Assembly (NCBI GenBank): GCA_029204225.1
Contig: CM055100.1
Span: 19,986,155-20,050,154 of the forward strand
Reading direction: 5' to 3'
DNA length: 64,000 bases
From: Diphasiastrum complanatum
Taxonomy: Eukaryota > Streptophyta > Lycopodiopsida > Lycopodiales > Lycopodiaceae
Under the pieces are notes generated by a model. The model was not told where the DNA came from and did no database searches. It saw only the letters and a program-made list of their open reading frames with translations. Each line of letters starts with the position of its first letter. Position 1 is the first letter of the stretch. Positions 37,236-53,033 of this stretch are shown here, piece by piece. The position numbers and the translations under genes were made by a program.

Positions 37236-38650
37236 TGTCCCTCGAATGTATCTGAGAATACGTTTAGTAGACTAACAGTGTGCTTGACTAGGACCTTGCA
37301 TAAATTGACTAACAACACCATCTCAGATTCATCATATGCAGTAAGCTTCATGTTGACATCCATGGGTGTACTCAAAGGCTTACAATCTTGCATATTGAAC
37401 TTATAAAACAAATCGCATGCATATTCGCTTTGTGTAAGAAAGACCATGTCTTCCTTTTGCCATACTTCAATGCCAAGACAATAGTGCATCAATCCTAGAT
37501 CACTCATGTCAAAAGCTTTGGAAAGATCTGATTTTATTTCATCAATTAAGCTCTCATTACTTCCTGTAATAATCAAATCATCCACGTACAACACAATGAG
37601 CACTATATCTGAATCTTGCCTTAGAATGTAAAGATTAGGATCAGCATCAATCTTTATCATTCCTCTTCGCTTGAAGTGTTCATCAATGCAAGAGTACCAT
37701 GCTTGTGGTGCTTGCTTCAATCCATAAATGGCTTTGTTGAGCTTACAAACGAGATGCTCTCTCCCTGGCTCAACAAATCCTTAAGGTTGTACTAAGTACC
37801 CCTCTTCATCCAACACTCCATTAAGAAAGGCAGATTTAACGTCCATTTGATGGATCTTCCAACCATAGAAAGCAGAAATAGCAATGATAGAACGTATAGT
37901 TACCATCTTAGCTACAGGTGCGAAGGTTTCTTCAAAATCAATACCTTCCTACTGCTCAAATCCTCTCGCAACTAGCCGTGCTTTATACTTGTTGAGTTGC
38001 CCATCAGCTCCATATTTGATCTTGTATATCCATTTGCAAGTGATAGGCATCTTACCATCAGGTAGCTCAACCAAGTTCCACGTCCTATTTTTCGATATAG
38101 CTTCCATTTCTATTTCCATAGCTTCGCGCCACTCCTTGTGCTCCTTTGCTTTATCAAAAGTTTTTGGTTCCTGAGCCTTGAGCATAGAACCCATTAGGGC
38201 TAGATTCATCTCTAGTCTTGTAGGAGGTTTTTGATTTCTACTTGATCTTCTAAGCTCTCCTTGCTCACTTGATTCGGGAGTATCTCCCTTATTAGCATCA
38301 CTTGTTACTGACAAGTACCACTTAGGCATTCTCTTAGGAATCTCATTATTGACCCTATCTTTTTCCATTGGCTCTTCCATATCGACACCAACTTCTGTCC
38401 TCACTTGCACTTTAGCTTTATCATCAAAGGGATCAATTGTCAATTTTATTTGGTCATTTTGACCCATATCATCAAAAGTAGCGTCTCTGGAAATCACGAA
38501 CTTTTGTGCATCTGTGTCATACATCCTGTATGCCTTGGCTCTTTCATCATATCCAAGAAAAATTAACAGCTTTTGCATCCAGCTTCTTTCGTTTTTCATC
38601 AGGTACATGAGCGTAAGCATCACAACCAAATATTCATAAATGAGAAACAT
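37232..38650 (-). pseudogene. Copia reverse transcriptase and integrase tail
   Basis: Frame 38650-37949 holds the integrase C-terminus (KLLIFLGYDERAKAYRMYD), a Ser/Glu-rich linker and the RT entry (EHKEWREAMEIEMEAI and CKWIYKIKY). After a stop near 37947 the RT continues, then frame 37720-37232 carries the catalytic YVDDLIITGSNES and DLGLMHYCLGIEVWQ. A frame change near 37290 leads to RNase H. Except for these breaks the domain is well kept. Confidence 0.9.
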
Positions 38651-39893
38651 TAGGTTTCTTTCAAGTAAAAGCTTCGTAAGGTGTCTTACCCTCCACAGAC
38701 TTTGTAGGACACCAATTCAAGATATGAGTAGTTGTGTTGCATGCTTCTGCCCAAAAAGTATTTGACAAACCCTTGCCCTAGCCATCTCCACAATGGATCT
38801 GTTTTTCCGTTCTGCAACTCCGTTCTGTTGTGGTGAATAGGGTGTAGTGGTTTGTCTCTTGATCCCCTGATCCATGTAGAAATTTATAAACTCTGTTGAA
38901 AAATTCTCACCACCACCATCTAATCTGAGGGTCTTAATATAACAACCTGTTTGTTTTTCAACTAGAGCCTTGAACTCTCTAAACTTGGCAAAAGCATCAG
39001 ATTTGTTGCTTATGAAATAAATCCAGATATGTCCACTAAAGTCATCAATGAATGTGATGAAATAGTAACAACCACTAATGGACCTAGTTTGTATTGGTCC
39101 ACACAGATCACTATGAACAAGATGAAGAATGCCATTGGCTCTTCTTGCTCCATCTTTGGGAATCTCTCTCTCTATGCTGTTTTTCCAAAATCACAAATTT
39201 TTCCTTCAAAAGAGATATCAGGCAATCCAACAACTAGATTACTCTTTTAAGGATTTGCAAGCTTTGAGCACTGATATGACCAAACCTTTGATGCCAAAGG
39301 TCACTTCGACTATCAACAGTGCTTACCATAGCTTGAGTAAAAGATCTCGCATTCAATTTGTAGAGTCGATTCCCGTTGACTCTAGCTCCTGTAGCAATCA
39401 CTTTGTAGTGATTCTTGATGTCTTTGACAAGACATTTGTCACTGTCAAACTCAACCTTGAGTTGTTGATCAGCCATCGTCCCAACAGATAGTAGATTGTT
39501 AGCTAAACCAGGTACATATTGCACATTGCTTATATGATTTATCTTCCCATTGGCTAACTCCATTGGTACCACTCCAACTCCTTTAACAGATAGCAATTTG
39601 CCATCAGCTTGTCGAACTTCATCACCATTGTCAGTTTTCTTGAGTTCTGAAAACCACTCTTTCCTTGAAGTCATGTGCTTGGATGCACCACTATCAATGT
39701 AACATGTATCCTTGGCCTCATCACTTGTCATTAATGTTGTAATGAACAATTTTGAACTCTCACCTGTATCATCTTCATATTGATCATCATCGTATTGATG
39801 TTGATCAGTATAATTGTCTTCATAATAATAGTCATCAAATTGATGTTGATCAGCATAATTTCCCACTTGCCATTTGTCTTTTCTTTGTTCCAT
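38651..39893 (-). pseudogene. Copia protease and integrase
   Basis: Frame 39893-39234 opens with the protease active site CYIDSGASKHMTS, intact DSGA, then the pre-integrase region ending LWHQRFGHISAQSLQIL, the HH half of the zinc finger. The integrase core continues toward 38650 with breaks. The plus strand at 38800-38830 spells the complement of the family motif QQNGVAERKNRS, followed upstream by the insertion of cDNA-binding sequence. Confidence 0.85.
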
Positions 39894-40747
39894 CTCCTTC
39901 TATTTCTGAAGCATTCACGCTCCCAGTGACCAAGTTTGTTGCAATACCTACAATTTCCAGGTTTATTTTGTCTTGAATAGCCGCGTCCTTGACCTCGGTC
40001 TTGATTCCAATTACCTCAATTCGAACTATCATTGACTTGCTCATAAAATTGTTGAAATGATCCTTGGCTTGAGTTTTCTCCTCTCGATTGATACTTTCCA
40101 CGGCCAAATCTTCCACCTCGTCCTCTAACTGCAAGAGAATGATCATAGCTCCTGTTATGATGATTCAAGTTCTCTTGACGTTGCTCTTCTTGCAAAAGCA
40201 ATCCACCTAGTTCTTCATAGTTTGGAAGATTTTCTCTTGTGGCTATACTCGTCACAAACATCTGATGTGACTCACTCAGACTATTCAATGTCAATTGCAC
40301 GATCTCACGATCTTGTACTCGCTCTCCAACTGCTGCTAATTGATCACGAATCTCTTTGATCTTCAGTATGTGATCGCCAATAGTTGCACCATCATCCATC
40401 CGCAATGTATGCAACTTTGTCTTTAAAAATAGTATTTGAGATGTATTTGTCATTTCAAACAATGCCTTCAATGTATCCCACGTTTCTTTTGGTCCTTCTG
40501 AATCTGAAATATAGGGAATAATTGCATCTCTAACGGATAAGTTGATGATATTTTGGGCTTTCCGGCTTCTCCTATCAAAAGCCCGCTGATCTTCTTCAAT
40601 CACTGGCCTTGTCTCTTCACCTGTCACAATCTCCCATAGCTCCTTTTCTATCAAAATATTCTTCAGTTTGAATTTCCAAACTGCATAGTCGCCGGCACCT
40701 TCCAATTTGCTTGACTCATTAAGAACACTCTCGCTTAGAGTTGCCAT
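39850..40747 (-). pseudogene. Copia gag with CCHC knuckle
   Basis: ATG at 40747 opens a 243-codon frame beginning MATLSESVLNESSKLEGAG, with the gag motifs YAVWKFKLKNILIEKELW and AWETLKALFE-like WDTLKALFEMTN. A stop near 40016 precedes the zinc knuckle, CRYCNKLGHWEREC, at about 39955-39910, which is intact in another frame. The first 240 residues are uninterrupted, so this gag decayed little. Confidence 0.9.
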
Positions 40748-40823
40748 TACTGGATAGATGATTCTGGATCACAAAATTTATTCACACCACAGAAGTGTAA
40801 ATTTTTGGCTGTACACCTGATAT

Positions 40824-41058
40824 CGATACGATGCGCGGGTGCACGACTGCTCGGGATTCTCTTTACGTCTGACGCGTCGCTCCGATATTGGTACTGATAT
40901 GTGATATCGGTATGACGCGCGGATGTATGATTGCTCTTGGTTTTCTTTACCTCTGGTGCGTCGATCCGATATTGGTACGGATATGCTATATCTGTATGAC
41001 GCGCGGATGTATGATTGCTCAAGATTTTTCCTATCTCTGACGCGTCGATCCAATAAAT
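40824..41058 (-). repeat. 84-base tandem repeats in the copia leader
   Basis: Copies start at 40824, 40908 and 40992 with exact 84-base spacing; the third is partial. Because 84 is divisible by three, the repeats also give a repetitive open frame on the minus strand (a chance ORF containing SNHTSARHTDI repeatedly). They lie between the primer site and gag. Confidence 0.95.
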
Positions 41059-41572
41059 AGAGGGAATATAAGAACTTTCAGAGCGAATATTCTAGATTTC
41101 CCACTTCGGCGCGACGGCTACGCCACCTCCTCTTTGCAAAGATTTCAAAATGTGTGATCGTTCAAAAGACAGAGATCAGTAATGTGAAAAGTATGAAGCC
41201 TTCGAACTCTGAATGGTAGTACTAGACACTGTCTAGTGTGATTTGCAGTACTCCAAACAGACAAATGAGAGATTTCTTGGCAAACCTCTCACACAAATAG
41301 CACTTTCCACAGTAACTAGGAAGTATTGTAAAAATCTCCCCCACTCAACAAATTTTCAATCTATCTGATGCTGTCCTGGCCTTTCTGATGCCTCCGGGAC
41401 TGTGCTTTCATTCCCCACTGATGATTTTGAGCTCCAACCCTACAAAATACACCAAAGAAGAATTTCTTCCAGCCATTTTTGTCTCTCCAAGCTTTCACCT
41501 CCCGTGAAGGACTTTCTCACTTCGTTGCAGACACTGTGACAAGCTGTATCCATTGATCATGCACGTAGGACT

Positions 41573-41590
41573 ATCGCTGCTCTGATACCA
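41573..41590 (-). other. Primer binding site, initiator tRNA-Met type
   Basis: On the minus strand TGGTATCAGAGCAGCGAT directly follows the LTR end GACA. Confidence 0.93.
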
Positions 41591-41852
41591 TGTCAAGAAT
41601 TAGATATGCAACATCAAGCATTCACCATAAACAATCACCACAAGAAGGCGGAAGAAGAACATGCATTGTCACTCTATCACACTAACTCATACAGAATGTA
41701 AAATGTACAAATAAACCCTGAACCCTGATAGAGAGAGAAAACCTATGAGTAGACTAATAGACTAGCCTACGGCTATTGACAACGGGTCACAGTTGTCAAC
41801 ATTAATGTGCATCGTAAACAATAACAATGAGGTTTATCATTGATTTCTAACA
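41591..41852 (-). repeat. 5' LTR of the minus-strand copia element
   Basis: It begins TGTTAGAAATC at 41852 and ends TTGACA at 41591 on the minus strand. It is the partner of 36446-36707. Confidence 0.95.
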
Positions 41853-42082
41853 TGCTCCAGCTTCGTCAGAATATTACGTGGTTCTTTCCTGAACCAAATA
41901 CTCTTTATTGAAAGGTATGCAACCAACTGGACCTCTGCTTTGTAAATTAACTTACATAATCAAAAGATGTTGGGTAAAGCTCGTTTTGCATAACTTTTCA
42001 AGGCAATACGCTCACTCCACGGTTTCTTGGCCTTCTTATGTTCTAAAATAGTAAAAACTCAATCAGGCTATAAAAATCTACT

Positions 42083-42121
42083 ATGGCTGCCTCTCAAGAA
42101 GCTACATCTACAACTATTCAG
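42083..42121 (+). CDS. Small first exon, copy 1 (MAASQEATSTTIQ)
   Basis: ATG plus 13 codons are followed by a splice-donor-like GTACAC. The homologous exon at 46923-46961 differs at four bases, and all four are synonymous third-position changes, while the surrounding sequence is freely diverged. This suggests the peptide was under selection. In copy 1 the equivalent downstream exon (about 43045) has lost five bases, which shifts the frame, so this copy is probably not functional. The promoter region was also split by the copia insertion 5.6 kb upstream to 230 bases upstream. No function is recognised. Confidence 0.45.
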
Positions 42122-42699
42122 GTACACACTTTGAGTTTAAATTTACTCTTCACAACTATGGTAAGCATGGTGGTTTTGGCTCCATAAAAACTATGATAGA
42201 CATGCACTCTACAAAAGTTTCATTCCCTTTTTTTCTTTTTCTTTTTTTTTTTCCCGTTTTTTCAACTTCCCTTGTTCAAAAGCAAGTAACGACATAAGAC
42301 CACACTTAAATCAAACAAAAGTATCTGAAAATAAGATTTGGTCACTAAAAGTAACAGTAAGGACTCCAGTATTATGATCTTAGATAGCATGGATATGCGT
42401 AAGAATCATCGTACTTAGGGATTAGAATGGCACGGATCTGCCCTACTACCCAGTATAAACACTGGTAGTCCCTTACTCTATTTTAATAACATTTCTCCTA
42501 TACAGCATCCTTATACCGTGGATATTATATCATTTCGATATAACATTCATGGTAACACTTTATCTTTTCTCTATTAGTGTTAGTTTAGACTTTTTGGTGA
42601 GATACAACTGGAAAGCATGGATATGCTCAGGAGTATGAACAATAGTGTGTGACATACCTTACGTCGTAAGGGTCACTTGGGTCAGTATGGCATGGATTT

Positions 42700-42711
42700 G
42701 CTCTGATACCA
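42700..42711 (-). other. Primer-site-like word inside duplication copy 1
   Basis: The minus strand reads TGGTATCAGAGC, a perfect 12-base match to the initiator-Met primer site, but the preceding bases (CACGTGTGC) do not end in CA. In copy 2 the word is TGGTGTTAGAGC. If real, the duplicated unit would itself contain an LTR junction on the minus strand. Confidence 0.3.
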
Positions 42712-43190
42712 GCACACGTGTTCACACCAAGTCTTTTGGCTAAATAAAACGCCTAATGGTTTAAACTTTTCATACTCCTCTTTGATTAAAATGAACTGAT
42801 ACGGGCCAATTGACCGTAAGCTGATCAGTATGGCACAGATCCTGATACGGTGATATAACGGCTTGGCCTATCGCTAAAACATTGTATGTTTGGGAAGACT
42901 GGACTATGTTTTAAAATGCTATTCAAAGTTGTTAAGTAGTATAACTTCTTTTAGACATGAATAACAACTGTCGTTCAGCTATGACACCTGTCTTCCTCAC
43001 TAAACTAACTTGAGCGATTTGGTTTTGTGGGATGGTAGCAGGTGTGGACGTCTTGAAAGTGGTTATGCTTTATGGTGCTTTCTAGTACTTTATTTTACTT
43101 TTCAGCTGTACTTTACCTTGTTGGATTATAAATAAAGGCTTTAAAGAGCTTCAGTCTTGCTTTATCAAGAGGAACTAAGTGGTGTCTTGT

Positions 43191-43319
<129 letters not shown>

Positions 43320-43444
43320 CTGAATCAAGCAATTCGTATCTCCCCCTCTATGTTTTTGAAGCTATGTGACGAATTCAAGCTATGTTTTTGAAGTCCATCC
43401 ATTGCTGCTTGTTGCCTCCCTCGCTGCCTCGTTGCCTGCTGATT

Positions 43445-46193
<2,749 letters not shown>

Positions 46194-46199
46194 AAAGTA

Positions 46200-47985
46200 G
46201 GAACGATTGTTTTTATGCTTGGAATTATGGAAGTATAGCGATGGATAGTTCTAGTGCATTTCATATTATGGATACACGTCCATCTTGCCTCACCAAGCAT
46301 TGATGGACAATCACTTTGTTTCACAATCCTTCACAAGGTTTCAAAGGGTCAGGTAGCAGCGATGATCTGGTTGCTACCTTCTCAACTTTAATTAGCTCTT
46401 TCATGCTTGACGAACAATAGGAGCATCTACTTTATGTGTTCTAAAAGTTTGTAAGTGATAATTGCTTGCTGTTCCAGCGATGGACTACAAACATAAGCTA
46501 TCTTTTTTGATACTTTCTATCTAAATATCCTTTTCTATCCAGCAATGGATGAATGGATACGTTATGGCTCAAGGCTAGTAATTTTTATCTCGAAGTATAA
46601 TGATACTCTTAATAATTTTCACATACCTTTTGTCTCACGTTACCAAACTGTCAACATCTTATAATGTAGCATCATCTTATTGCTCTGGCCTCGTCTATCT
46701 ATGGTTTGGTTCACATCTGAACCAAACACTATCTACCTCAAAAAAAAAAAAAGGAATGGTATCAACCGAATTTCTATAAAGCAAGTTATCTAGCACACTC
46801 CGAATACTTCTTATAAACGTTTTTTTTTTTTTTTGTAACTCTTTAAAAGCAGCTGTGTGCTAAAAAAATATCTTTTGGTTTTCTATGATACAAAGAGAAA
46901 GAATCCTCTCGTATAAACAACAATGGCAGCCTCTCAAGAAGCCACGTCTACAACCATTCAGGTACGTTTTCATAGTGTATAAAAATCCTACACAGCTTAC
47001 GCAAGCGCAATATGTTTAGTTCTATATAGCTTTAATATATATCACTCTTCTACACAATTTCTCTTTTCTTTCCAGTTTTTGAAAAAAAAAAATGACATAA
47101 GACCACATTTAATTTTTCTATGCAAAACGAATGAACTTGCCTTAAAATAAAATCCTTGTCAAAAAATTGAACAGTAAGGACTCCAATAATAAGATCTTAG
47201 ACAACATGGATATGCGTAAGAATCGTAGTTTGTACAAAAGGTTTAGAGTGGTACGGAGCTGCCCTAATACCCAGTATAAACATTGGAAATCTCTTACTAT
47301 AAATTAATCATATCTTTCCGATGCAGTGTCCTTTATACCATGGCTGTTATGTGATTCATGTATAACGATCATGGTAATATTGAACCTTACCCTTTTTAGT
47401 GTTACTTTAGACCTTTGGTGAGATACAACTGGAAACCATGGATATGCTCAAGAGTATGGACAATAGTGCGTGACATACTTGCCTTGTAAGGGTCACTTGG
47501 GTTAGCATAGCATGGATTTGCTCTAACACCAGCACACGTGTCCACACCAAGTCTTTTGGCAAAGATAAACGTAAATAGTTAAAACTCTCCATACTCTTTT
47601 ATGATTAAAAAAGAACTGATATGGACCAACTGCCCGTAAACTGATCAACATGGCACTCGCCTTGATATGATAACATAATGGCTTGGCCTATCACTAAAAT
47701 ATTTCTTTTTGGGAAGATTGGACTACGATTTAAATTGCTAATTTAAGCTATCAAGTAGCATAATTTCTTTTGGACATGAATAACAACTGACGTTCAGCCA
47801 TGGCACCTGTCTTCCTCATTAAACTAACTTGAGCAGTTTTGTTTTGTGGGATGGTGGCAGGTATCAGCTGGACATCTTGAAAGTGGTTATGCTTTATGGT
47901 ACTTTACAGTACTGTATTTTACTTTTCAACTATACTTTACCTTGTTGGTTTATCAGTCTTGAGTGCAGTCTTGTATCTCTCTCTC
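46200..47985 (+). repeat. Segmental duplication, copy 2
   Basis: This is homologous to 35780-36445 joined to 41858-43192, without the copia insertion. It carries AGCGATGGA words at 46219, 46350, 46476 and 46541. The segment at 46690-46740 (TTGCTCTGGCCTCGTC...CTGAACCAAACACT) spans the empty target site of the copia element. Confidence 0.8.
46923..47962 (+). CDS. Hypothetical two-exon small protein, duplication copy 2
   Basis: Exon 1 (46923-46961, 13 codons, MAASQEATSTTIQ) ends at a good donor, GTACGT. A possible second exon begins after the acceptor GGTGGCAG at 47861 and reads VSAGHLESGYALWYF, then a hydrophobic tail to TGA at 47960-47962. Together they make a 46-residue peptide with an alanine/threonine-rich start and a membrane-like C-terminus. 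Phases agree across an 899-base intron. Support comes from the synonymous-only changes in exon 1 between copies. The second exon is weak: it could be spliced elsewhere, and this may be only the 5' end of a larger gene lost to the CT tract. Confidence 0.4.
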
Positions 47986-48016
47986 TCTCACTCAACTGCG
48001 CGTCCTCCCATCAGCG

Positions 48017-48142
<126 letters not shown>

Positions 48143-48459
48143 ATCCATCGATGTCTCCCCCCTTTCTCTCTACCATCGCTATCTCTCTCTTTCTCTCTTG
48201 TCCTCCTGGCAAGCTGTGCTTGATCGTCACATACATCTTGAATCGCTGGCACAAATGCATGATCAATTGAGCGAAGCAAAGATTGCTTAAGCATATGACA
48301 ATCCAGTCCTCTTGAACTTGATAGATTGGTTGCGGAGCAAGGAAAGAACTGTGAGAGAGATGATGAAGCAACTTCTATTAAGAATCCAGTAGGGAAACAA
48401 GGGGGTGCAGCAAGCTACGAGGAACTTCGATAAACGAGGGGAGTGCTATGGCCTTAGCA

Positions 48460-49860
<1,401 letters not shown>

Positions 49861-49879
49861 AAGCACAATTTAAGATCAA

Positions 49880-50266
49880 GAATAGTATTTTATTAGACAA
49901 TGGTTCTACTCATAACTTCAATAATTCTCGTCTTGTGCAGAAACTCGGCCTGTCAACTGAAGCCAATGATCATAGATACAGAGTTTATCTAACTTCAGGA
50001 GCATAGTTGGAGACTTGGAATGTGAAAGTGCCGAATCTCCCAGTTTTGATACAAGGAATAAAGAATTAGTTAATTTTCATGTTTTAGACCTGGCCCATAT
50101 AGATATAATTTTTGGTTATGATTGGTTATTTAGAAAATCACCTTCTTTGGCTATTGATTTTGAGAAACACGTTCTCACTTTCAATGAGGGTATAGTTACT
50201 TTATTTAGCAGCAATTTTGTACATTCATCGGATGGAATTTTGCACATCCATAATGGAAGCATTTGA
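49880..50266 (+). pseudogene. Gypsy aspartic protease remnant
   Basis: The active site reads LLDNGSTHNF near 49895, where the family has DSGSTHNF, so an asparagine sits in the D-S/T-G triad. Downstream, DIIFGYDWLFRKSP (50098-50140) matches the conserved hydrophobic-G-x-D/x-W-L motif that ends gypsy proteases. A TAG at about 50005 and a frame change separate the halves. Confidence 0.75.
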
Positions 50267-50581
50267 TTATTCGTAGTATGAAGTTTTTTCAATATTTTCT
50301 AGTTCTGTTATGGATGTTTTTGATGTGTATCTAAATAGTTGTGATTTTCAATAATTCTTAACTCGATATATTTAGATCACGAACAAGCAACAAAAAATCA
50401 AATCTTAAGTGAATTTAAAAATGTTTTTTTTATCTAAATTACCTTATGGTTTACCACCATCTAGGTTAGTAGAACATAGGATAGAGTTAATTCTAGGAAG
50501 TTAACCTATCTCTAGACATCCTTATAGGTTCTCTCAAAAAGAGGAGATAGAGATTGAAATCAAATAGAAAATTATCTGAGG

Positions 50582-51521
50582 ATGGGACATATCCAACCCA
50601 GTAAGTCACCATGGGGTGCTCATGTTCTTCTAAAAGCGAAGAAGAATGGCGGTTTCCAAATGTGCATGGATCACAAGGGGTTGAACAAAGTGACTATTAA
50701 GAATAAATATCTATTAACCATGATGGATGACCTTGTAGATCGCTTAGGTGAGGCTAAATACTTCACTAAGATAGATCTCAGGACAAGGTACCATCAGAGA
50801 AGAATTAAATCAAAAATTTTTCAAAAGAGTGGATTTCGTACTAGATTTGGCCATTATGAGTCCTTAATGTTGCCTTTTGAGTTAGCAAACGCTCTAACAA
50901 CATTCTACTTAATGATGAACGATTTATATCGTCTAAATTTGGTGAAGTTTGTGGTCGTGTTCCTAGATAATATTTTCATCTATGGTAAGACCTTTGAGAA
51001 ACATATAGAGCACTTGAGAACTGTCTTGATGAAACTCCGGCAGGAGTTACTCTATGCTAAGGAATATAAGTGTGAATTTTTTAAACATGAGTTGGCTTAT
51101 CTCAGTCATAAGATCATTGCTTATGGGATCAAGATTGACGAGAAAAAAATCAAGATAGTGGTTAATTAGCCGATTTCGCAAACTATCCAACAAGTTAGAT
51201 CATTTTTGGAAATTATGATTTTCTTTCAGAGATTTATTCAGGATTATGCTAAAGTAGCAGCACCGCTCAATCATCTGACAAAAGGCATTGTTAACAAAAA
51301 GAAAAAGAGGAGTCAGTTCACCTGTTGTATGGAATGAGAAATTGAATCAGTGTTTTGAGAAATTTAAAACTTTGATCGTCTCAGCTCTTGTTCTACAAAT
51401 TGCAAATCACGATTTACCTTACATTGTGGAAACTGACGCAAGTGATACTGCAATTGGAGCAATTCTATTACAAAATTATAGGCCACTAGCATTTGAAATC
51501 AAAAAATTCATTGATTCTTAG
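50582..51521 (+). pseudogene. Gypsy reverse transcriptase and RNase H start
   Basis: A 195-codon frame (50582-51169) shows SKSPWGAHVLLKAKKNGG, MCMDHKGLNKVTIKNKYLL, KIDLRTRYHQ and the position of the catalytic box, VVFLDNIFIYGKT. The family has YxDDILIYS, so the second catalytic aspartate is N and the enzyme would be inactive. After TAG at 51169 the thumb region continues (RSFLEIMIFFQRFIQDYAK), then the RNase H start PYIVETDASDTAIGAILLQ at 51417-51475. Confidence 0.88.
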
Positions 51522-51849
51522 TTGAGTTATACTACTACGTAGGAAAAGAAATTATTTGTGGTTATCCATGCACTTAAAACCTGGAGACACTACTTGTATA
51601 GTAGTAAGTTTATAGTGTATACGGATCACCAGTCTCTTAAGTACTTTTGCAGTCAACATGATCTTTAGGGTAGGAAAGCCCGATGGACCGAATTGATGCA
51701 AAAATTTGATCATGAAATTTGTTATACGAGAGGCAGCTGCGAGGAAAATATAAAAATGATTTTCATTTTGGTCATATTTGGAACATTGTTTGGACCGGAA
51801 GAAATGAGGATGATGTTGAGATGGATTATCATGGGTCTCAACTATCAAA

Positions 51850-52600
51850 GAAGATAAGAAGATTGTGAAACAATGTACGATTCGAGATGGATTGTTATTT
51901 CAGAATAGAAAAGCTTGTGTGCCTGGAGATGACGAGCTCAAACGCAAGATTTTGTGTGAATGTCATGACACACCCTATGCAGGACATCCTGGTATACACA
52001 GAACTCTTGACTTGGTTAGAAGAAAGTTTTATTGGCCAAAAACTTAAGCCATATGTCAACTCATATGTGATTATATGCAAGCCTTGTCAACTGGCTAAGG
52101 CTGAACACCTTAAAGCTGGTGGTTTGTTGCATCCATTGGATATCCTTGGTAAGAGATGGAAAAGCATATCGATGGACTTTGTAGTTGGACTTCCAAAGAC
52201 CCAATGGCAAAATGATTCTATTTGGGTTGTTGTGAACGTGTTAACTAATTTAGCTATGTTCATAGTAGTTAAGTCAATATCAAGAATTCTGATTTAGCCC
52301 AGAGCTTTGTTGAAAGATTATTTCGGTTGTATGGATTGCCGAGTGACATTGTTAGTGATAGAGATCCTAAGTTCATTGGTCACTTCTGGTCAACAATATT
52401 CCATAAACTTGAAACTTCTCTTAGTTTTAGTTCTTCTGATTATGCTGAATCAAATGGCCAGACAGAAAGGACTAATCGGACTATGGAAGATATGTTGAGG
52501 ACATAGTTTTATCACATGCAAGCTCATTGAAAAAATTACTTTCCTCTTATTGAGTTTGCATACAATAGTATAAAACATTCTACTACAGGTTACAATCCTT
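51850..52600 (+). pseudogene. Gypsy integrase remnant
   Basis: The zinc region reads HDTPYAGHPGIHRTLDLVRR (51965-52025) then CKPCQLAK in another frame (near 52080). The core has KSISMDFVVGLP (first catalytic Asp, 52160-52200), VSDRDPKFIGHFW (second Asp, around 52350) and NGQTERTNRTMEDML (Glu, around 52450-52500). All three catalytic acidic residues are visible, but across different frames. Confidence 0.85.
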
Positions 52601-52854
52601 TTATGCTTATTTATGTATCGTTTTTAACCTAGATCTCATCTTAATGTGGAGAAAAAATTTTGTGGACCGTTCAGGATTGTACGAAAAAATTGATTCTTTA
52701 GCCTATATGAACTAGATATTCAAGGCAAATCTACTACACACTTAATATTTCATGTGAGTCGACTAAAAATAATTTTACATGAAGGTGATATAGTTAGTTG
52801 GATTTGTTAAGGATCTATCCCACCTGGAAGATTTATAGCTTAGTGTACCTTTGA

Positions 52855-53010
52855 AACTTGAAAAATGCTTAGAACCATAGATAAACAATTAAGAAATTGT
52901 TCTATTTCGGAGTGCTTAATTTGGTGAAAGGGTCGGACTAAGGATGATGATTCGTGGAAGAGAGTTGATGGCATAAAGAAGAATTTCCCTAAGTTTTGCT
53001 TCTGAGAACA
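52855..53010 (+). pseudogene. Chromodomain of the chromovirus integrase
   Basis: The frame reads KQLRNCSISECLIWWKGRTK then DDDSWKRVDGIKKNFPKF, following the chromodomain pattern (...R...EYLVKWKG...(D/E)xTWE...). The second WW and the DDSW replace usual residues. Chromodomains steer integration to chromatin marks. Confidence 0.7.
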
Positions 53011-53033
53011 TGAGTAGTTCAAGAAGGGGAAAA

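Larger units (their letters stand above)
36446..41852 (-). mobile_element. Structurally complete Ty1-copia element with TSD TGCTC
   Basis: LTRs of 262 bases each (36446-36707 and 41591-41852) differ at about 14 positions by eye (5%). TGCTC is duplicated exactly at both borders (36441-36445 and 41853-41857). A primer site, leader repeats, gag, protease, integrase, RT, RNase H and a polypurine tract follow in copia order on the minus strand. The coding region is long and recognisable throughout but broken by a few stops and frame changes. It lies inside copy 1 of the segmental duplication and is therefore younger than that duplication. Confidence 0.95.
49870..53033 (+). mobile_element. Decayed chromovirus (Ty3-gypsy): protease, RT, RNase H, integrase, chromodomain
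   Basis: Domain order PR-RT-RH-IN-chromodomain defines a Ty3-gypsy chromovirus. The element begins inside gag-pol (no gag seen) and ends at a GAAGGGGAAAA polypurine-like tract (53023-53033) before a TGATATG LTR-like start. Stops and frame changes are dense after 51169. Confidence 0.88.

Noticed and set aside
40747-41053. 91-codon minus-strand ORFs with a repeated SNHTSARHTD motif
   Set aside because: They arise from the 84-base leader repeats of a copia element, whose period is a multiple of three. There is no sign of selection on the peptide.
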